From contig CAWEUI010000017.1 of assembly GCA_963812195.1 (NCBI GenBank), forward strand, positions 62,001 through 126,000: a stretch of DNA of 64,000 bases, in the 5' to 3' direction. The notes beneath the pieces are model-generated. The model did not search any database, was not told the origin of the DNA, and was given only the letters and a program-made list of their open reading frames with translations. The translations under genes were made by a program, and so were the position numbers. Shown in pieces: positions 16,529-24,917 of the stretch (position 1 is its first letter; each line of letters opens with the position of its first letter). This DNA is from ZC4RG30 sp963812195 (GTDB taxonomy: Bacteria; Pseudomonadota; Gammaproteobacteria; Steroidobacterales; Steroidobacteraceae).

Positions 16529-18479
16529 TTGAGTGCAGGTACGCGGCGCACAGCGGCGCCCGCCGCCAACGGGTGGAGCACCGAGGATTCCCTTGATCTG
16601 TACCAGATCCCCGCCTGGGGCAAGGGCTACTTCTCCATCAACGCGGCGGGCCACATCGTGGTCAGGCCGGATACCACCGCGCAACGCGAGATCGACCTCT
16701 TCGAGGTGGTTCAGGGACTCACCGAACGCGACCTGAGCGCGCCGGTGGTGGTGCGCTTCTCGGATATCCTGGCCCACCGGCTGCAAGCGACTGCACGACG
16801 CCTTCGCGCAGGCGATCGCCGAGAACGAGTACCGCAACGAATACGCCGCGGTGTATCCGATCAAGGTGAACCAGCAGCGGCTGGTGGTCGAGGAGGTCTA
16901 TCGCTACGGCGAACCGTACGGCTTCGGCCTCGAGGTCGGCTCCAAGCCCGAGCTGCTCGCGGTAATGGCGATGACCGAGGACTCGCCGGACCGGCTGATC
17001 GTGTGCAACGGCTTCAAGGACTCCAGCTACATCGAGGCGGTGATCCTGGCCACCAAGCTGGGCCGCACCATCATCCCGGTGGTCGAGAAGTTCTCCGAGC
17101 TGGCGCTGATCCTGCGCCACGCCGAGACGCACCGCGTGCGCCCGCGCATCGGCGTGCGCGTGAAGCTGGCCAGCGAAGGAGCGGGCCGCTGGCGCGAGTC
17201 GGCCGGCGAGCGCTCCAAGTTCGGCCTGTTCACCACCGAGATACTGGAGCTGGTCAAGGTACTGCGCGAGCAAGGACATGCTCGACTGCCTGCAGCTGGT
17301 GCACTGCCATCCGGGCAGCCAGCTGCAGGACATCCGGCGGGTGAAGGAAGCGATCAACGAACTGGCGCACGTCTACGCGGAACTGTTGGGCATCGGCGCG
17401 GGCCTGAAGTACATCGACGTGGGCGGCGGTCTCGGGGTCGACTACGACGGCAGCGGCACCAACTTCTCCTCCTCGATGAACTACACGCTGGTCGAATACG
17501 CCAGCGACGTGGTGTACCGCATCGCCAGCGTGTGCAACGCGCGGGGCGTGGCCCACCCGATGATCATCAGCGAATCGGGCCGGGCCATCGCCGCCCATCA
17601 CAGCGTGCTGGTATTCAATGTGCTGGGCCGATCGGCGCTGGACGGGACCGTGCTGCCCCGGGAGGACCTGGCGCCGACCCGAGGATGCGCCGCAACCGGT
17701 TCAGGATCTGGCCGACGCCTTGCGCGGCGTCGGTCCGCGCCGCCTGGTCGAGTGCTATCACGACGCACTGACAGGCACGCGACGAGGCCCAGCAGATGTT
17801 CAAGCTCGGCCTGCTCTCACTGCCCTATCGCGGGCTGGCCGAGCGCCTGTACTGGGCGACCTGCGCCAAGGTGCGCGACGCCGCCCGCAAGCTGGACGAA
17901 GCACCCGAAGAGCTCGCCGAACTGGAGGACATTCTCTCCGACACGTACTTCTGCAATTTCTCGGTGTTCCAGTCGCTGCCCGACAGCTGGGCCATCGACC
18001 AGCTGTTCCCGATAGCGCCCATCCACCGGCTGGATGAGCAACCCGGCCGCAAGGCCGTGCTGGCGGACATCACCTGTGATTCGGACGGCAAGATCGACCA
18101 CTTCGTTTCCCTGCGCGACGTGAAGCGCACGCTCGAAGTGCACCCGCTCAAGGCCGGCGAGGACTACTACCTGGCCGCCTTTCTGGTGGGCGCCTACCAG
18201 GAGACGCTCGGCGACCTGCACAACCTGTTCGGCGACACGCACGTCGTGCACATCCGGCTGGACGAGGGCCGCGGCTGGTGGATCGAGGAAGTCGTCAAGG
18301 GCGACACCGCGAACCGCGTGCTCGAATACATGGAGTACGACGTGGACGAACTGGCCCCGGCGCTGGCGCGCGACTGCGAGCGCGCGGTGCGCGACGGGCG
18401 CATGACAGTGGCCGAAAGCCAGTCGATCAAGCGCTTCTACGAGAACGAGCTCAACGGCTACGCCTACCTGGAACCCTGA
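16529..18479 (+). pseudogene. speA: Biosynthetic arginine decarboxylase, interrupted by four frameshifts
   Basis: PLP-dependent enzyme that makes agmatine for putrescine synthesis. TTG start at 16529 with GGAGGG 8 nt upstream. The family sequence runs SLDLYQIPAWGKGYFSINAAGH, then VYPIKVNQQRLVVEEV (PLP lysine), GLEVGSKPELL, LVHCHPGSQLQDIRR, KYIDVGGGLGVDYDGS, MIISESGRAIAAHH, ending ENELNGYAYLEP. Breaks at about 16,786, 17,272, 17,677 and 17,777; in each, deleting one base restores the frame, giving about 649 aa. Nothing else in the protein is degraded, so sequencing error is likely. Function fits the neighbouring homospermidine synthase. Confidence 0.85.
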
Positions 18480-18514
18480 GCGAAGAAAGTCCCGCAGTCG
18501 CGGGTGATCTCCCC

Positions 18515-18538
18515 GACTGTCGCCAGATGTCGACAGTC
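18515..18538. promoter_or_regulatory. Perfect 8-bp dyad upstream of the five-gene operon (possible operator)
   Basis: GACTGTCG at 18515-18522 and CGACAGTC at 18531-18538 are exact inverted repeats with an 8-nt spacer. The inner 20 bp (CTGTCG, 8 nt, CGACAG) has the size of a lux-type box, with CTGT/ACAG arms. It lies about 100 nt before the first operon start and 35 nt after speA. A smaller hairpin (CCCGC AGTC GCGGG, 18491-18504) sits just before it, so the alternative is part of the speA terminator, although no T-tract follows either stem. Confidence 0.4.
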
Positions 18539-18640
18539 CATCCGTTGCCGCAATCGCGACACCTCACGAACTGGACGCATGCCCACTGCGGTGCATTCGC
18601 GCAGTCGGCGTCTTGATTCGTGAACACACGGAAAAACACC

Positions 18641-19189
18641 ATGACCGATGACATCGTCAAATTCATCGCGCAACGTTACTTCGCCGCGCACGGGGCGAGC
18701 GCACGGATCAGTTACAACCGCTTCATGAGCAGGATGCGCGACGCCGGCAGCGGCGCGGCGGTTGGATTCCGCCGCGCCGGCGACGGCATGCTGTTTCTCG
18801 AATCCTATTTCGACGAGCCCGTAGAGCAGTTGCTGCAACGCGAACTGGGCACCCGCATCGCCCGCAAACGCATCGTGGAGATCGGTGGACTTGCCGCCAA
18901 CAGCCCTTCTTCGCTGATTGCATTGTGGAATTCGGTGGCATGGGAACTGGGCGAGGACACGGACATCGGCGTGGCGGTGTTGATCCGGCCCCTGCGCGCC
19001 ATGTTCCGCCGGCTGGGCATAACGCTGCATGAACTGCTGCCGGCGCGCGGCGAACGCCTCGGCGCACTGCGCGCACAATGGGGCACCTATTACGAAAACG
19101 ATCCGGTGGTTTGCGCCGGATCACTGCTCGAGGCCAGGCAGCAACTTGCGCATTTCCTGGCGCGGCGGCGCGGCGCCGCGGTGGCATGA
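18641..19189 (+). CDS. 'Thermostable hemolysin' (delta-VPH) family protein, GNAT-like
   Basis: 182 aa from ATG at 18641 (a GTG at 18620 is possible). The family pattern is YFAAHGASARISYNRFMS, LFLESYFDEPVEQLLQRELGTRIARKRIVEIGGLAANSP, LWNSVAWELGEDTDIGVAVLIRPLRAMFRRLGI, WGTYYENDPVVCAGSL. Despite the inherited name, this layout resembles acyltransferases of the GNAT/autoinducer-synthase clan (EIGNLA-type strand, then helix and acyl-CoA region). There is no signal peptide, which argues against a secreted toxin. First gene of a coupled operon; its stop overlaps the AMP-ligase start (ATGA). Role inferred: acyl or amino-acyl transfer in a small-molecule pathway. Confidence 0.72.
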   Translation: MTDDIVKFIAQRYFAAHGASARISYNRFMSRMRDAGSGAAVGFRRAGDGMLFLESYFDEPVEQLLQRELGTRIARKRIVEIGGLAANSPSSLIALWNSVAWELGEDTDIGVAVLIRPLRAMFRRLGITLHELLPARGERLGALRAQWGTYYENDPVVCAGSLLEARQQLAHFLARRRGAAVA

Positions 19190-20604
19190 GCTTTCTGCTG
19201 GAAGCACTGCGTCGGCATGCCGTCGAAAGACCGCAGGCCACCGCGCTGGAAGACGCCAACGGGCGCGCGATGTCCTGGGCCGGCCTGCGCGACGCCGTGG
19301 TGCGCGAGCAGCGCGCACTGCGACAGCATTCCGGCGGCACCGCCTGGCCGGTCGCATTGCAGGCCGACCATGGCATCGAGCACTGCGTGGCCGACCTGGC
19401 GCTGATGGAAACGGGAATCCCGGTGCTGTCGCTGCCGCTGTTCTTCACTGCGGCGCAGCGCGAGCACGCCCTGCGCGAGTGTGGCGCGCGCGGCGTGCTG
19501 CGTGAATTCACGGGTGGACTGGCGTGGCGCATGCCAGGCGCGGCCGGGTCCGCGCCACAACTGCCGACAGGCACAGCGCGCATCAGCTATACATCCGGAT
19601 CGACCGCAACGCCGCGCGGCATCTGCCTGTCGGCGGTGCACCTGCTGGAAGTGGCCCGCTCGGTGCTGGCCGCGGTGGGTCGGGCGCATGTCGGGCGGCA
19701 CCTGGCCATCCTGCCGCCCGGCCTGCTGCTGGAGAACGTGGCCGGCTGCTACGCCACGCTGCTGGCCGGCGGTACGTACATCGCGGCCGCCCAGGCTGCG
19801 GTCGGTCTGGCCGAACCATTCCGGCCGGACTTCCAGGTCATGGCCGCGGCGATCGCACGGCTGCACGCCAGCTCCATCATCCTCGTGCCCGAATACCTGG
19901 CGGGCCTGGTCGGCTGGCTGGAAGGCAGCGGCCAGCGGCTGCCGGAGCTGACACTGGTGGCAGTGGGCGGTGCGCGCGTTACACCGCGGCTGCTGGCGCG
20001 CGCGCGCGCCGTGGGCCTGCCGGTACGCCAGGGCTACGGACTGACCGAGTGCGGCTCGGTGGTGTGCCTGCACGACGGGGATGCCGGATCGCTGGGCAGC
20101 GTGGGCACGGCACTCGGCGCGCACCGGCTGGAGCTGGCGCCGGACGGGGAGATCCTCATCGATGGACCGCTGTGCCTGGGTTCGGTCGGGGCGCCGCGCG
20201 CACCGGGTTTCCTGCACACCGGTGACATCGGCCGCGTCGATGCGGACGGTCGCCTGTGGATCGATGGCAGGAAATCCAACCTGATCGTCACCACGTTTGG
20301 CCGCAATGTGTCGCCCGAATGGATCGAGAGCCTGCTGCTGGAACAGCCGGGCATCGCCCAGGCCATGGTCCACGGTGACGGCGCGGCGCGGTTGTCTGCA
20401 CTGCTGGTGCCGCGCGGGCCTGCCGGCGGACTGGCCGCGGCGGTCGCCGCCGTCAACGACGGGCTGCCCGAGTACGCGCGCATCGACAACTGGCGCCAGA
20501 GCGAACCCTTCACCCTCGCCAATGGCCGGCTGACCGGCAATGGGCGCCTGCGCCGTGCGCGCATACGAGAGCAGATCGAGGAGAGTGCAGATGCCTTTCT
20601 ATGA
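19186..20604 (+). CDS. AMP-dependent synthetase/ligase (acyl-activating enzyme), compact form
   Basis: 472 aa, shorter than typical acyl-CoA synthetases. ANL motifs: P-loop YTSGSTATPRG near residues 136-146 (Ala and Arg replace the usual Gly and Lys), GYGLTECGSV near 280-289, LHTGDIGRVDADGRLWIDGR near 343-362, and NGRLRRARI near the end where the usual catalytic A10 lysine (NGKxxR) is an arginine. It should activate a carboxylic acid with ATP; thioester formation may be impaired or differ. The substrate is unknown. ATGA overlap with the gene before; overlaps the next gene by 14 nt. Confidence 0.82.
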   Translation: MSFLLEALRRHAVERPQATALEDANGRAMSWAGLRDAVVREQRALRQHSGGTAWPVALQADHGIEHCVADLALMETGIPVLSLPLFFTAAQREHALRECGARGVLREFTGGLAWRMPGAAGSAPQLPTGTARISYTSGSTATPRGICLSAVHLLEVARSVLAAVGRAHVGRHLAILPPGLLLENVAGCYATLLAGGTYIAAAQAAVGLAEPFRPDFQVMAAAIARLHASSIILVPEYLAGLVGWLEGSGQRLPELTLVAVGGARVTPRLLARARAVGLPVRQGYGLTECGSVVCLHDGDAGSLGSVGTALGAHRLELAPDGEILIDGPLCLGSVGAPRAPGFLHTGDIGRVDADGRLWIDGRKSNLIVTTFGRNVSPEWIESLLLEQPGIAQAMVHGDGAARLSALLVPRGPAGGLAAAVAAVNDGLPEYARIDNWRQSEPFTLANGRLTGNGRLRRARIREQIEESADAFL

Positions 20605-21253
20605 CCAACTGGTGGCGCTTACCGGACGCGAGCGCGAGACGCTCATCAATGTCCAGCAGTTGCGCGATGGCCTGGCCGGCCGCATCGGCCGCGAAGGCTA
20701 CATCGACTACCTGACCCAGGCCTATCACCACGTCCGTCACACCGTGCCGTTGATGAAGCTGGCCCGTGATCGCCTGGCGGACAGGCCGCTGCTGGCCGCG
20801 GCGCTGGACGAGTACATCGAGGAGGAGAGCGGCCACGAGCAGTGGATCCTGGCCGACATTGCCGCGGCGGGCGGTGATGCCGCGGCTGCCGCGGCCTCGA
20901 CACCACACGCGGCAACCGCCGCGATGGTGCGGCATGCCTACCGGCGCGTGGGCAAGGACAATCCCGCCAGCCTGTTCGGCATGGTGTTCGTGCTGGAGGG
21001 CACCAGCGTCGCGCTGGCATCGCGCGGCGCCGCCGCGATCCAGGACGCCCTGGGTCTGCCGGATGAGGCCTTCACCTACCTGACCTCGCATGGGGCGCTG
21101 GATCAGGAGCACCTGCGGTTCTTCGCACGCCTGATGAATGCCATCGATGATCCGGCCGAACAGCTTGCGATCGTGGCCATGGCGCGCGAAATGTACGGCC
21201 TGTTCGCGGACATGTTCCGCTCCATCGATACCGGAGTGCGTCATGCGGCTTGA
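20591..21253 (+). CDS. Heme-oxygenase-like di-iron (TenA/UndA superfamily) protein
   Basis: 220 aa, all helical. Candidate metal ligands follow the HDO superfamily pattern: YHHVRHTVP near residues 38-46, EYIEEESGHEQW near 74-85 (Glu/His/Glu cluster) and GALDQEHLRFF near 170-180. Members of this superfamily (UndA, SznF, CADD) use a di-iron centre for O2-dependent oxidation, decarboxylation or N-oxygenation of small substrates. No heme-binding proximal His pattern of true heme oxygenases is evident. The start overlaps the AMP-ligase by 14 nt and the stop overlaps the SDR start by 11 nt, so it is part of the same pathway by context. Confidence 0.75.
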   Translation: MPFYDQLVALTGRERETLINVQQLRDGLAGRIGREGYIDYLTQAYHHVRHTVPLMKLARDRLADRPLLAAALDEYIEEESGHEQWILADIAAAGGDAAAAAASTPHAATAAMVRHAYRRVGKDNPASLFGMVFVLEGTSVALASRGAAAIQDALGLPDEAFTYLTSHGALDQEHLRFFARLMNAIDDPAEQLAIVAMAREMYGLFADMFRSIDTGVRHAA

Positions 21254-22013
21254 AGAAATGAATGTGGTGCTCACCGGCGCGGCCGGCGGCATCGGTTCGC
21301 TGGTCGCGCACCAGCTGCGCCTGGATGGCGCGCGCGTCACGGGTGTTGACCTGGCCGACTGTCCGGCCTGCGATGCCACCCTGCGCGCCGACCTGGCCAG
21401 CCCGGCCGGCGTGCAAGCGCTGGCCGACGAGCTGGCGCGGCGGCGGGTGGACGTACTGGTCAACCTCGCCGGCATCCAGTATTTCGGTCCCTTCGAGCGC
21501 CAGGGCGAGGACGCGATCGCGCTCGGCTATGCGGTGAACCTGCTGGCACCAAGCCTGCTGGCGCGCGCCGTGCTGCCGCAGATGCGCGAACGCGGCGCCG
21601 GCCAGATCGTGAACATCGGGTCGGTGTTCGGTGCGATCCCGTTCGCCCACTTCGTGACCTACTCCGCCGCCAAGGCGGGACTCAAGGGGTTCAGCCAGGC
21701 GCTGCGCCGGGAACTGGCCGGCAGCGGCGTGCAGGTGACGCACGTGGCGCCGCGCGCGGTCCGCACCAGCTTCAACAGCCCGGCGGTGCTGCGCTTTGCA
21801 GCGCTCACCCGCATGAACATGGACCCGCCCGAACTGGTCGCGGCCCGTATCGCGGCCGTGGTCGGCACGCGGGCCGCGAACGTGGTCATCGGGTTCCCCG
21901 AATCGCTGTTCGTGCGGATCAATGCGCTGGCGCCTTCACTGGTCGACCGGGCCCTGCAGGCCAACGACCGCAAGGCGGCGGCGATCTTCACCCAGACGGA
22001 GCAACACGCATGA
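21243..22013 (+). CDS. Short-chain dehydrogenase/reductase (SDR)
   Basis: 256 aa from ATG at 21243. Cofactor loop VVLTGAAGGIGSLVA at residues 8-22, VNLAGIQYFG (NAG-like) near 77, catalytic Ser in VNIGSVFGAIPF near 123, and YSAAKAGLKG near 140. Asp in VTGVDLAD (end of beta-2) favours NAD(H). After the catalytic site the protein has a hydrophobic AGSGVQVTHVAPRAVRTSF segment and a C-terminal part rich in aliphatic residues. Reduces or oxidises an unknown substrate in the five-gene operon. Its stop overlaps the next start (ATGA). Confidence 0.87.
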   Translation: MRLEEMNVVLTGAAGGIGSLVAHQLRLDGARVTGVDLADCPACDATLRADLASPAGVQALADELARRRVDVLVNLAGIQYFGPFERQGEDAIALGYAVNLLAPSLLARAVLPQMRERGAGQIVNIGSVFGAIPFAHFVTYSAAKAGLKGFSQALRRELAGSGVQVTHVAPRAVRTSFNSPAVLRFAALTRMNMDPPELVAARIAAVVGTRAANVVIGFPESLFVRINALAPSLVDRALQANDRKAAAIFTQTEQHA

Positions 22014-22651
22014 AATTCCGCAATCATCTTCCGTGGCTGCTGGCTGCCGCGCTGCCCTGGGCGGCACAGGCCACCAATGTGGATCAGCTGCGCAACCAGT
22101 GGGCGCATGTCAGTTACGAGATGCCGAAGCCGCAGCAGCTCGATGCGATGCTGCGCGTAAAGAGTTCGGCCGACGCGGCACTGGCCGCCGCACCGGCCGA
22201 TGCGCCGCTGCTGATCTGGGACGGCATCATCACCTCCACCGTGGCCGGACTGAAGGGCGGCCTCGGCGCCCTGTCGCTGGCCAAGGAGGCGCGCGCCAAG
22301 CTGGAAAAGGCCGAGCACCTGCAGCCGGGCGCGCTGGGCGGCAGCGCGCTGATCAGCCTGGGCGCGTTGTATTACCAGGTACCGGGCTGGCCGATCGGCT
22401 TCGGCAACAAGGACAAGGCTCGCGCCGACCTGCAGGCGGCGCTGAAGATCGATCCGGATGGCATCGACGCCAACTACTTCTATGCCAGTTTCCTCTTCTC
22501 CGAGGGCGACTATGCCGGGGCGCGCCGCGCCGCCGAGCACGCACTGGCAGCCGCGCCACGGCCGGGGCGCGAAGTGGCGGACAAGGGCCGGCGCGGTGAA
22601 ATCGCCACGTTGCTGGCCAGGATCGGCGACAAGAGCACTGACGGAGGCTGA
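22010..22651 (+). CDS. Exported TPR-repeat protein
   Basis: 213 aa with a signal peptide MKFRNHLPWLLAAALPWAAQA (cleavage about residue 21). Two or three TPR-like helix pairs follow: SLAKEARAKLEKAEHLQPGALGGSALISLGALYYQ, DKARADLQAALKIDPDGIDANYFYASFLFSEGDYAGARRAAEHALAAAP. Predicted periplasmic. It is the last gene of the operon, coupled by ATGA to the SDR gene. An exported partner for a set of cytoplasmic enzymes suggests a product that acts in, or crosses, the envelope. Function otherwise unknown. Confidence 0.7.
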   Translation: MKFRNHLPWLLAAALPWAAQATNVDQLRNQWAHVSYEMPKPQQLDAMLRVKSSADAALAAAPADAPLLIWDGIITSTVAGLKGGLGALSLAKEARAKLEKAEHLQPGALGGSALISLGALYYQVPGWPIGFGNKDKARADLQAALKIDPDGIDANYFYASFLFSEGDYAGARRAAEHALAAAPRPGREVADKGRRGEIATLLARIGDKSTDGG

Positions 22652-22694
22652 TCCGGCCCGACAAGCCTGGAGCGCTCAGCAATATGCGGCAATG

Positions 22695-22715
22695 GCCGGC
22701 GCTTGCCGCGCCGGC
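22695..22715 (+). terminator. Strong GC hairpin after the five-gene operon
   Basis: GCCGGCGC (22695-22702), 5-nt loop, GCGCCGGC (22708-22715) form a perfect 8-bp stem 43 nt after the TPR gene stop. No T-run follows, so it may be a Rho-assisted or processing hairpin instead of a classical intrinsic terminator. Confidence 0.4.
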
Positions 22716-22735
22716 GAAGGCATCACGCAACCCAA

Positions 22736-22753
22736 CCGTCACGAATCATTCAC
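22736..22753 (+). promoter_or_regulatory. Possible Pho box before the metallophosphoesterase
   Basis: CCGTCAC GAAT CATTCAC is two 7-nt half-sites with the 11-nt period of PhoB sites (consensus CTGTCAT nnnn CTGTCAT); they match 5 and 4 of 7 positions. It lies 58 nt before a secreted phosphoesterase start. The match is modest. Confidence 0.3.
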
Positions 22754-22810
22754 GCTGCTGATTTAGCGTCTGCGCTGTCTTTGGACAACACCAACAGATG
22801 AGGTTTCAGC

Positions 22811-23884
22811 ATGCGTATTTCCCGCGCCGTGGCGTTGGCCGCGACAATTGCCCTGGCTCTACCACTGACCGCGTCGGCCGACGGTCGCGACAACGACCAT
22901 CGGGGCCGCTACGACCATCATGAACACGATGTTCTGAAGGTCGCGCTGTGGGGCGACGAGTTCTACAACAGTGACGAGAGCGAAAAGATCCGGCAGATTG
23001 CCCAGACAGTCGCCTCGATGAACCGGCACCATCTGGATTTCACGTTCTTTGTCGGTGATACCAAGAACGGCAGCTCGCTGTGCACCGACGCGGCGATCGG
23101 ACAGGACCCCCAGGCGATCTTCAACAGCCTGAATGCGCCGACCATCTACTCGGTCGGCGACAACGAATGGACCGATTGCCACCGCACGAACAACGGCAGC
23201 TACGATCCGCTGGAGCGGCTCGCCTACCTGCGAAGCTTCTTCTTCAGCACGAATTACTCACAGGGCAACAATCCGATCCGGCTGCAGCGTCAGGGCGCCC
23301 CTGGCCAGGCCTACAGCGAGAACAGCCGTTTCGTGAAGAACAGGGTGGAGTTCGTGGCGATCCATATTCCCGGAAGCAACAACAATCTCGTTGCCACCGA
23401 CTCACAGTGCACGAAGAAGTCGAACCGGGGTCCTGCCGACTGCGCCGCCGCCACGGCCGAATACGTCGCGCGCAATGCGATGAACATCAAATGGTTGAAG
23501 GCGGCGTTCGACGAGGCGCGCCGGCGCCACCTGGCGGGAATCATGATCGGCATCCAGGCCGACATCTACTTCCCGGTGGAACTCAGCGATGGCGGCTACG
23601 CCGAAGCCTTCCTGCCCACCCTGACCGCCGACAACGGCTACACGGACTTCTTCAACACGCTGGTCGAGGAAACGCACGACTTCGATGGCCAGGTGCTGCT
23701 CGTCCATGGCGACTCGCACTACTTCAAGATGGACAAGGCCATGGTCGATGCCGACGGCCGCATCACGCGCAACTTCACGCGCATCGAAGTCTTTGGCAGT
23801 GCCGACAACAGCTGGGTCGAGATGAGCGTCGACCCGGACTCCAGGAACGTGTTCTCGTTCGCACCGGTGGTGCTCGCCGAATAG
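22811..23884 (+). CDS. Secreted calcineurin-like metallophosphoesterase
   Basis: 357 aa with a signal peptide (MRISRAVALAATIALALPLTASA, residues 1-23) and an Asp/His-rich mature start. Phosphoesterase blocks: ALWGDEFYNS near residue 47 (in place of the usual D-x-H), FFVGDTKNG near 79, SVGDNEWTDCH near 114 (GDNE, canonical GNHE), and LLVHGDSHYFKMD near 296 (GHxH region). The order fits a binuclear metallophosphoesterase of the periplasm or outside the cell, though motif I deviates. RBS TGAGG lies about 8 nt upstream. Substrate unknown; a possible Pho box suggests phosphate control. Confidence 0.75.
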   Translation: MRISRAVALAATIALALPLTASADGRDNDHRGRYDHHEHDVLKVALWGDEFYNSDESEKIRQIAQTVASMNRHHLDFTFFVGDTKNGSSLCTDAAIGQDPQAIFNSLNAPTIYSVGDNEWTDCHRTNNGSYDPLERLAYLRSFFFSTNYSQGNNPIRLQRQGAPGQAYSENSRFVKNRVEFVAIHIPGSNNNLVATDSQCTKKSNRGPADCAAATAEYVARNAMNIKWLKAAFDEARRRHLAGIMIGIQADIYFPVELSDGGYAEAFLPTLTADNGYTDFFNTLVEETHDFDGQVLLVHGDSHYFKMDKAMVDADGRITRNFTRIEVFGSADNSWVEMSVDPDSRNVFSFAPVVLAE

Positions 23885-23957
23885 CGCAGGCCTCATACCC
23901 GCGGCAGCCAACCTCCGGGCTGCCGCGGATCTGCTCTTGCGATGGACGCCGCGCTGG

Positions 23958-24629
23958 TTACTTGGTCTGCGGCTTGGCCGACGGCGCCGCAGCCTGCGGG
24001 GCCTGCTGCTGGCTCTGACCAGGCTGCCAGCCATCCGGCGGCACGATGCCCACCGCCGGGACCAGCGTATTGAGTTCGGTCACGACCGCGCCAGTGACAT
24101 CCGCAGCGGGCCGATAAGCCTCCGTGGCACCCGCCTTGAGCAGGACGTCGATCTTCTCCTTGTTCATGACGTTCTTGAACCCTTCGCCGAGCTTGTCCGA
24201 GATCTGCTCGATCACGTAGGCGCGGGCGCGGGCCACCGGCTGCTGCAGCTGCTGCAACTCGCCATTGGCCTCCTGCTGGCGCTGCTGCAGCTGGGCATAC
24301 TGCTTCTGCAGCGCCTGCTGCTGATCAGCTGTCGGCGCATTGCCGGCCGCCTTGGCTGCAGTCTGCAATGCCTCGGCCTTCTGCTTGAGCTCGCCCTGCA
24401 GGGCTTTCTGGCGCGTCTGGAAATCCTCGATATTCCCCTTGTAGGTCACCTGCATCTGCTGGATTGCCGTCTTGTAGGCCGTCGACTGCGCGATGGCGGC
24501 ATCGACATCGACGACAGCGACGCCGGATCTGGATTGGGCCGGAGCAGGAGCTGGAGCCGCATCGGGGCTGGCCGCCGCGCTGACGTGCGCCACAAGCAGC
24601 GCGGACATTACGAACAAGAATCTTCTCAT
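23958..24629 (-). CDS. OmpH/Skp-family periplasmic chaperone-like protein
   Basis: 223 aa from ATG at 24627-24629, preceded by a G-rich site. Signal peptide MRRFLFVMSALLVAHVSA, then an Ala/Pro linker and the OmpH start SGVAVVDVDAAIAQSTAYKTAIQQM. The middle is a long Gln-rich coiled coil (about residues 65-140), followed by ARARAYVIEQISDKLGEGFKNVMNKEKIDVLLKAGATE. Skp holds unfolded outer-membrane proteins. This copy is not beside bamA and has a Gln/Ala/Pro-rich tail of about 30 residues, so it is a divergent paralogue. Convergent with the phosphoesterase gene. Confidence 0.82.
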   Translation of the reverse strand: MRRFLFVMSALLVAHVSAAASPDAAPAPAPAQSRSGVAVVDVDAAIAQSTAYKTAIQQMQVTYKGNIEDFQTRQKALQGELKQKAEALQTAAKAAGNAPTADQQQALQKQYAQLQQRQQEANGELQQLQQPVARARAYVIEQISDKLGEGFKNVMNKEKIDVLLKAGATEAYRPAADVTGAVVTELNTLVPAVGIVPPDGWQPGQSQQQAPQAAAPSAKPQTK

Positions 24630-24917
24630 CGGAATCGAACCCCCTGGGTTGAACGGGAAACGGTGGTCTTCGCTCACCTGCGAATTGCTCCATGAACCCG
24701 TCGTTCGCGCCCCGGGCGCGATTGGCTGACGGGCCTGTCGGCCGCGGCAAGGCTACCGCTAACGGGATGGGCCGGGCAATCGGCAATCGACATCGGGACG
24801 TGCGTGATGCGATCGCGGGCAGGCCTGCCGGGGCCAAGGGGGGGGGCTCACCGCGGGCATCGGAATATTGGTAAGTTCACCAGTCGGCACGTGCCGCAGC
24901 TTGAGCAAGGACACCGG

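Noticed and set aside
16529..18479. Programmed frameshifting in speA
   Set aside because: Four breaks at unrelated sequences with no slippery heptamer or stop-codon cue; error is simpler.
18641..19189. Secreted hemolytic toxin
   Set aside because: No signal peptide or membrane segment, and the gene is coupled to cytoplasmic enzymes; the name is inherited from a family label.
24630..24660. GGTTCGATTCC-like T-loop sequence on the minus strand before ompH
   Set aside because: The flanking bases do not pair into a T-arm and no acceptor or anticodon arm is present; it is just the leader before ompH.
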